Positions 60,009 to 64,000 of a stretch of 64,000 nucleotides of DNA are shown piece by piece. This stretch comes from CAKAHY01 sp963522175 (GTDB lineage: Bacteria; Bacillota; Clostridia; Lachnospirales; Lachnospiraceae), in NCBI GenBank assembly GCA_963522175.1, contig CAUQXC010000004.1, forward strand, positions 248,001 through 312,000, in the 5' to 3' direction. The notes beneath the pieces are model-generated. The model searched no databases and was not told where the DNA came from. It saw only the letters and a program-made list of their open reading frames with translations. How positions within the stretch are numbered: the first letter of the stretch is position 1; each line of letters begins with the position of its first letter. The position numbers and the translations under genes are program-made.

Positions 60009-62267
60009 ATGCATAAAAGAATATACGGAGCTTTATTCGCTTTTATTTTAGCTTTTAACACTGTGGTGTCATCAGGAAGCGTAATGGCGGATCAAAGGGG
60101 GAAGGGTACCGAAAGCGGTATCCCGGCAAGCTCTTCCGATGCCGCCGAAGCTTCCGAAAATGATGATATAAGTGAAGAAGAAAAGCAAAAAAGCTTGGAA
60201 GAATATCTTGAAAATACAAACGCACCTTATGATGTCATGATTTATTTCAGAACCGGGATTTCGGACGAGGAAGAACTGAAGGAAGAGGCACTGAGGGAAC
60301 AGAAAAATGCTTTGTATATACTGGAAAAGGGAAGCTTGGAGGGAAAGGTTCAAAGCTACAAAAGCTTTTATATAGTAAACTCTATACATGCGGTAACAAA
60401 AGATGCCGACATTTTACGTGCTGTGGCAAAGCTTGACGAGGTCGAGGAAATCAGAGAGAATGTCACGATAAAGGTGGAAGAACCTACGGTGAGCAAAAAA
60501 TCTTCTGTTACCAAAAGAAGTCTTACAGAAGATACACAGGAAGATTTTTTTGAGACCTACGATGAAAAAACTCCCGTACATGTTTCATGGGCACTTGAAA
60601 ATTTAAGGGCGCAAGAGGTATGGGATGAACACAAGCTTGACGGAAGCGGAATTACCGTAGGTATTATGGATACCGGAGTAAACTATAAGCTGGATGCTCT
60701 TAAGTATTCGTATAAAGGCTATGATGAAAAAACGAATACCTTTGACGACTCGTATTATAAGGATTTTACAAAAGCTAAAGACAAGTCTGTTTCCGCAAAG
60801 GGCAATTTCCACGGTACCATGGTGGCAAGTGCTTTATTTGCAAGGGTACAGAGAGAAAATGTGTGGGTTATCGAAGACGGAGTATATAAAAGATACCCCA
60901 AGGATACCTTTTATTACGGAATAGTACCGGGGGCGAAGTTTATAAGCGCCAAGGTTCTGGACGGAAGAGGAGGGCCTATATCGAACTTTATAGAGGGCGG
61001 ACAATGGATGCTGGAACAAAAACCGGATATCATAAATAACTCATGGGGAACGTCCGCTGACGTTGATCAAGCTTCCGATGAGATAATAAGGAAGATGATA
61101 GCCAACTGGAAAAAGGCGGGTATAATTATTATTTTTGCTTCGGGAAATCAGCCCTCAGGAAAGGCGGCTACGGGAAGTATAGCCTATCCTGCGAAACTGG
61201 ATGATGTATTCAGTGTCGGAGCTATAAATAAAGATGACAAAATTTGGGAGAAATCTCAGCGCGGTCCTTCACCTTTATCGACTAAAATAAAGCCGGATGT
61301 GGTTGCACCGGGTGAGGGTATTTTAGGCATAAGCCATGAGGGAAGAGAGGTTAAAACAAACGGTACAAGCTTTGCAGCGCCGTATGCCGCAGGAACGGCA
61401 GCTCTTCTAAAGCAGGCAAATCCTAATCTGAGTCCCGATGAGATTTATGAAATATTGAGAAAAACTTCAAGAGCTTTGACGGACAGTGATAATACAGAAA
61501 GTCCGAATATGACTTACGGCTACGGTGCGGTTGATGCTTATGCGGCAGTAGGTATGGCTCTCGGCAAAAAAGAAGAAAAAAAGCCGGACAAGCCGAAGCC
61601 GGAGGAGCAAAAGCCTGATAATCCAAAGCCCGAAGAGCAAAAGCCTGATAATCCGAAGCCGGATGATAAAACGAATCCTAAGGGAGGAAATGAAAATCCT
61701 TCAACAGGAAAAGACGATTCAGGCAGCAGCTCGGGAGGAAACTCAGGCGGTGGTTCGGGCAGCGGCTCGGGAGGTAGTTCCGGCAGGAGTTCGGGAAGCT
61801 CCGGGAGAGTTTCAGCATCAAGAGCGGGCGGTGTTTCGGCAGCTCTTGTGCAAAGTACGGCTCCTTCAAAAGATTTGATCATTAATAAAACAAGCTATTC
61901 GGGAATATGGAAGTCGGAAAACAATATATGGTATTTTTACGACAACTCGGGGAATAAGCTTACAAACGCATGGGTGTATACAAATAGTATATGGTATGCC
62001 CTTTCAGACAGCGGAGCTATGGTTTCGGGAACATGGTTAAAATATAAGGATAAGCGGTATTATATGAGCGAGAACGGAAGCATGGAAAAGGGATGGCTTA
62101 AATATAAGAGCAGATGGTATTACATGAACGAAGACGGAAGTATGGCAAAAGGCTGGTTAAAATACAAGAGTAAATGGTACTATCTTGATAATGACGGTGC
62201 TATGCTCGAGAATACAAGTATGGGTGAATATAAATTTGATTCGGAGGGCGCATGGATAGAAAAATAG
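60009..62267 (+). CDS. Secreted S8 (subtilisin-like) protease with cell-wall-binding repeats
   Basis: About 752 residues from the ATG at 60009, which follows GGATGGAG; the ATG at 59997 has no room for a ribosome site. Order: signal peptide (1-27), a propeptide of the inhibitor I9 kind (about 75-157), subtilase domain with Asp221 (GIMDTGVN), His268 (NFHGTMVA) and Ser454 (NGTSFAAP), oxyanion Asn in INNSWG, then a Lys/Pro/Glu repeat and Gly/Ser linker (about 517-605), and at least four Trp/Tyr-rich wall-binding repeats (WLKYKDKRYYM-type). It is likely held at the cell surface and supplies peptides; this fits the two peptide transporters (inference). Confidence 0.92.
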   Translation: MHKRIYGALFAFILAFNTVVSSGSVMADQRGKGTESGIPASSSDAAEASENDDISEEEKQKSLEEYLENTNAPYDVMIYFRTGISDEEELKEEALREQKNALYILEKGSLEGKVQSYKSFYIVNSIHAVTKDADILRAVAKLDEVEEIRENVTIKVEEPTVSKKSSVTKRSLTEDTQEDFFETYDEKTPVHVSWALENLRAQEVWDEHKLDGSGITVGIMDTGVNYKLDALKYSYKGYDEKTNTFDDSYYKDFTKAKDKSVSAKGNFHGTMVASALFARVQRENVWVIEDGVYKRYPKDTFYYGIVPGAKFISAKVLDGRGGPISNFIEGGQWMLEQKPDIINNSWGTSADVDQASDEIIRKMIANWKKAGIIIIFASGNQPSGKAATGSIAYPAKLDDVFSVGAINKDDKIWEKSQRGPSPLSTKIKPDVVAPGEGILGISHEGREVKTNGTSFAAPYAAGTAALLKQANPNLSPDEIYEILRKTSRALTDSDNTESPNMTYGYGAVDAYAAVGMALGKKEEKKPDKPKPEEQKPDNPKPEEQKPDNPKPDDKTNPKGGNENPSTGKDDSGSSSGGNSGGGSGSGSGGSSGRSSGSSGRVSASRAGGVSAALVQSTAPSKDLIINKTSYSGIWKSENNIWYFYDNSGNKLTNAWVYTNSIWYALSDSGAMVSGTWLKYKDKRYYMSENGSMEKGWLKYKSRWYYMNEDGSMAKGWLKYKSKWYYLDNDGAMLENTSMGEYKFDSEGAWIEK

Positions 62268-62292
62268 AGCTGTTTAAAATTGGAGGTATGCT

Positions 62293-63951
62293 ATGCTCGA
62301 AAATGTAACAAACCTATTTGCTTTTGTAGGTGGACTGGGAATGTTCCTTTACGGAATGTATCTTATGGCGGACGGTATGCAAAAAAGCGCCGGCGGCAAG
62401 ATGCAAAAGTTCCTTGAAATGTTGACAAACAATAAATTTATGGCTGTCGGACTCGGAGCCTTGGTAACTGCTATTATTCAGAGCTCGGGAGCAACAACCG
62501 TCATGGTTGTCGGTTTCGTGAGTGCGGGTATAATGAGCCTTACACAGGCTGTAGGTGTTATAATGGGCGCCAACATAGGTACTACAATAACGTCATGGAT
62601 TGTATCCATGAGTCAGCTCGGAGACGCTTTTGAGCTTATGAAGCCCGAGTTTTATGCTCCGCTCCTTGTAGGTACGGGAGCTTTGTTTCTTTGCTTTTCA
62701 AAGTCGGATAAGAAGAAAATAATAGGCGAAATAATTCTGGGTCTGGGACTTTTGTTCCTCGGCTTAAAAACGATGTCTTCGGGTATTGCACCTTACACGG
62801 GACTTCCTATTTTCTCACAGGCATTTGCTATTCTCGGAGGAAATCCCTTTCTCGGAGTTATAGTAGGTTGTATAGTAACGGCTTTGCTGCAGAGCTCTTC
62901 GGCATCTGTCGGAATTTTGCAGACTCTTGCAATGAACGGAGTCGTTACGAAATCTTCGGCTATTTATATAACCTTGGGACAAAATATAGGTTCTTGCGTA
63001 ACCGCAATGATTTCAAGTATTGGAGCTCCGAAGGTGGCAAAAAGAGCGGCGGTCATACACCTTCTCTTTAACTGTATAGGAGCTGTGGTTTTCGGAACCC
63101 TGGCATTTGCGGTCTTTACTATAAATAAAAGCTTTGCGGGCAGCGGTATAGATTCTGTTCAGATTTCAATATTCCATACCTTTTTCAATGCGATAATGAC
63201 TATGCTTCTCATGCCTTTTACCGAACTTCTTATAAAGCTTTCGGGACTTATCATAAGCGGTGACGAGTCACAGGCGAAAGATGAGATTATGGTAATGAAA
63301 GCCCATCTTGATAAGCGTATTTTGGAGACACCGGCGATAGCCCTTGAATCCGTAATAAACGAGATTTTAAGAGCGGGACTTATTGCAAGTGACAATATAA
63401 AGCTGGCTGTTGAAGCGGCAATGGAGCCGGATGAAGAAAAGATCAGGCAGGTAAACAGGGTTGAGCAGACCATTAATAAGATGCAAACTCTTTTAACGGA
63501 ATATCTTATGAAGCTTGATACCTTGGCTCTTAACGATAAGCAGAAGATGATACTGGGAAATCTTTATTATTCGGTAAGCGATATAGAAAGAGTGGGAGAC
63601 CATGCCGACAATATTGCCGAAAATGCCTTGTCACTTATAGACAGGAAGGTTAACTTCAGTGAAACCGCAAAAAAAGATTTAAAACAGATAGCGGATGCGG
63701 CTATACTGGCTTTTGACAACTCTCTGGAAGCAAGACGTACGGGAGATATGTCTATTGTTCAGGAAGTAAACAGACTTGAGATAGAGGTTGACTTTTTGGA
63801 GGATGAGCTTAGAGAAAAGCACATTGAAAGACTGGTACAGGGAAAATGCAATCCGGAAGGCGGAATCATTTTCCTTGACATTATATCAAACCTCGAGAGA
63901 GTATCCGACCATGCGACCAACCTTGCGGAGTATGTAACAAAAGAAATGTAG
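62293..63951 (+). CDS. Na+/phosphate cotransporter (NptA/PNaS family) with PhoU domain
   Basis: A 552-residue protein. The membrane half has the two inverted QSSGATTV/QSSSASVG repeats characteristic of Na/Pi cotransporters (near residues 63 and 199). The C-terminal 200 residues form a PhoU-like helical domain (VERTINK- and VSDIERVGDHADNIAEN-type repeats). It moves phosphate with Na+. The start of a response regulator gene follows after six bases, suggesting phosphate-responsive control. Confidence 0.92.
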   Translation: MLENVTNLFAFVGGLGMFLYGMYLMADGMQKSAGGKMQKFLEMLTNNKFMAVGLGALVTAIIQSSGATTVMVVGFVSAGIMSLTQAVGVIMGANIGTTITSWIVSMSQLGDAFELMKPEFYAPLLVGTGALFLCFSKSDKKKIIGEIILGLGLLFLGLKTMSSGIAPYTGLPIFSQAFAILGGNPFLGVIVGCIVTALLQSSSASVGILQTLAMNGVVTKSSAIYITLGQNIGSCVTAMISSIGAPKVAKRAAVIHLLFNCIGAVVFGTLAFAVFTINKSFAGSGIDSVQISIFHTFFNAIMTMLLMPFTELLIKLSGLIISGDESQAKDEIMVMKAHLDKRILETPAIALESVINEILRAGLIASDNIKLAVEAAMEPDEEKIRQVNRVEQTINKMQTLLTEYLMKLDTLALNDKQKMILGNLYYSVSDIERVGDHADNIAENALSLIDRKVNFSETAKKDLKQIADAAILAFDNSLEARRTGDMSIVQEVNRLEIEVDFLEDELREKHIERLVQGKCNPEGGIIFLDIISNLERVSDHATNLAEYVTKEM

Positions 63952-63957
63952 GGATTT

Positions 63958-64000
63958 ATGACATTTAAAATATGTATGATAGAAGACGACTCGGATTTGG
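63958..64000 (+). CDS. Start of a response regulator (partial, cut by window end)
   Basis: The first 14 codons read MTFKICMIEDDSDL. The hydrophobic strand followed by EDD is the typical start of a receiver domain (acidic pocket). It begins six bases after the Na/Pi cotransporter stop, so it may be a PhoP-type regulator; too little is visible to say more. Confidence 0.6.
   Translation, partial: MTFKICMIEDDSDL

Noticed and set aside
61538..61882. Minus-strand frame rich in Pro/Leu/Glu opposite the subtilase linker
   Set aside because: It is the mirror of the Gly/Ser and Lys/Pro repeats in the subtilase gene; low complexity explains it.
1..64000. CRISPR arrays, prophage, transposases, anti-phage defence islands
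   Set aside because: No regularly spaced direct repeats, no integrase, transposase or phage structural genes, and no recognisable defence nucleases; TerD genes alone are not enough to call a defence island.

Overview
The window looks like chromosome from a low-to-moderate GC Gram-positive strict anaerobe of the class Clostridia. Supporting this are purine-rich Shine-Dalgarno sites before almost every gene, frequent TTG/GTG starts, a diiron flavoprotein (FprA type), lipoprotein signal peptides, and a complete selenium-dependent Stickland glycine reductase system. No species is assigned. Nearly all DNA is coding; I see no prophage, insertion sequence or CRISPR array.

Layout. 1-4880: stress/metal block (tail of a possible TelA-like gene, two TerD proteins, a Ca2+-type P-ATPase, a HAD phosphatase). 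4964-8265: a selenium/sulfur handling locus with divergent arms: Rrf2 regulator and class V aminotransferase on the minus strand; YedE-like transporter, TusA-like protein and DUF3343 protein on the plus strand. 8354-21730: housekeeping genes (PBP1A, YigZ, GltX, a UvrD-type helicase, DUF1292, FprA, LeuS, Sir2, NagB, an SDR). 21842-37407: two complete oligopeptide/dipeptide ABC transporters, with a barnase-like protein, RecJ, GlyA and Apt between them. 37450-44430: DUF1836 regulator, a rhomboid protease overlapping a third TerD gene, a NifS-type desulfurase, MnmA, a lipoprotein amidase and a second class V aminotransferase of the same kind as the one in the selenium locus. 44755-59978: AGCS amino-acid/Na+ symporter, glycine riboswitch, grdX, grdE, grdB (UGA), selC tRNA, trxB, trxA, grdA (UGA), grdC, grdD, selD (UGA), selA, selB and a LysR regulator. 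60009-64000: secreted subtilase with cell-wall-binding repeats, Na/Pi cotransporter, and the start of a response regulator.

How it fits together. Imported peptides (Dpp, Opp) and small amino acids (AGCS) can supply glycine; GlyA interconverts serine and glycine. The riboswitch senses glycine before the reductase genes. TrxB/TrxA deliver electrons to selenoprotein A (GrdA); protein B (GrdE/GrdB) binds glycine; protein C (GrdC/GrdD) releases acetyl phosphate. SelD, SelA, SelB and selC make and insert the selenocysteine that GrdA, GrdB and SelD themselves need, and the YedE/TusA/DUF3343/aminotransferase locus about 40 kb away plausibly supplies selenium. Three in-frame UGA codons are therefore read as selenocysteine; a standard gene caller would split or truncate all three genes.
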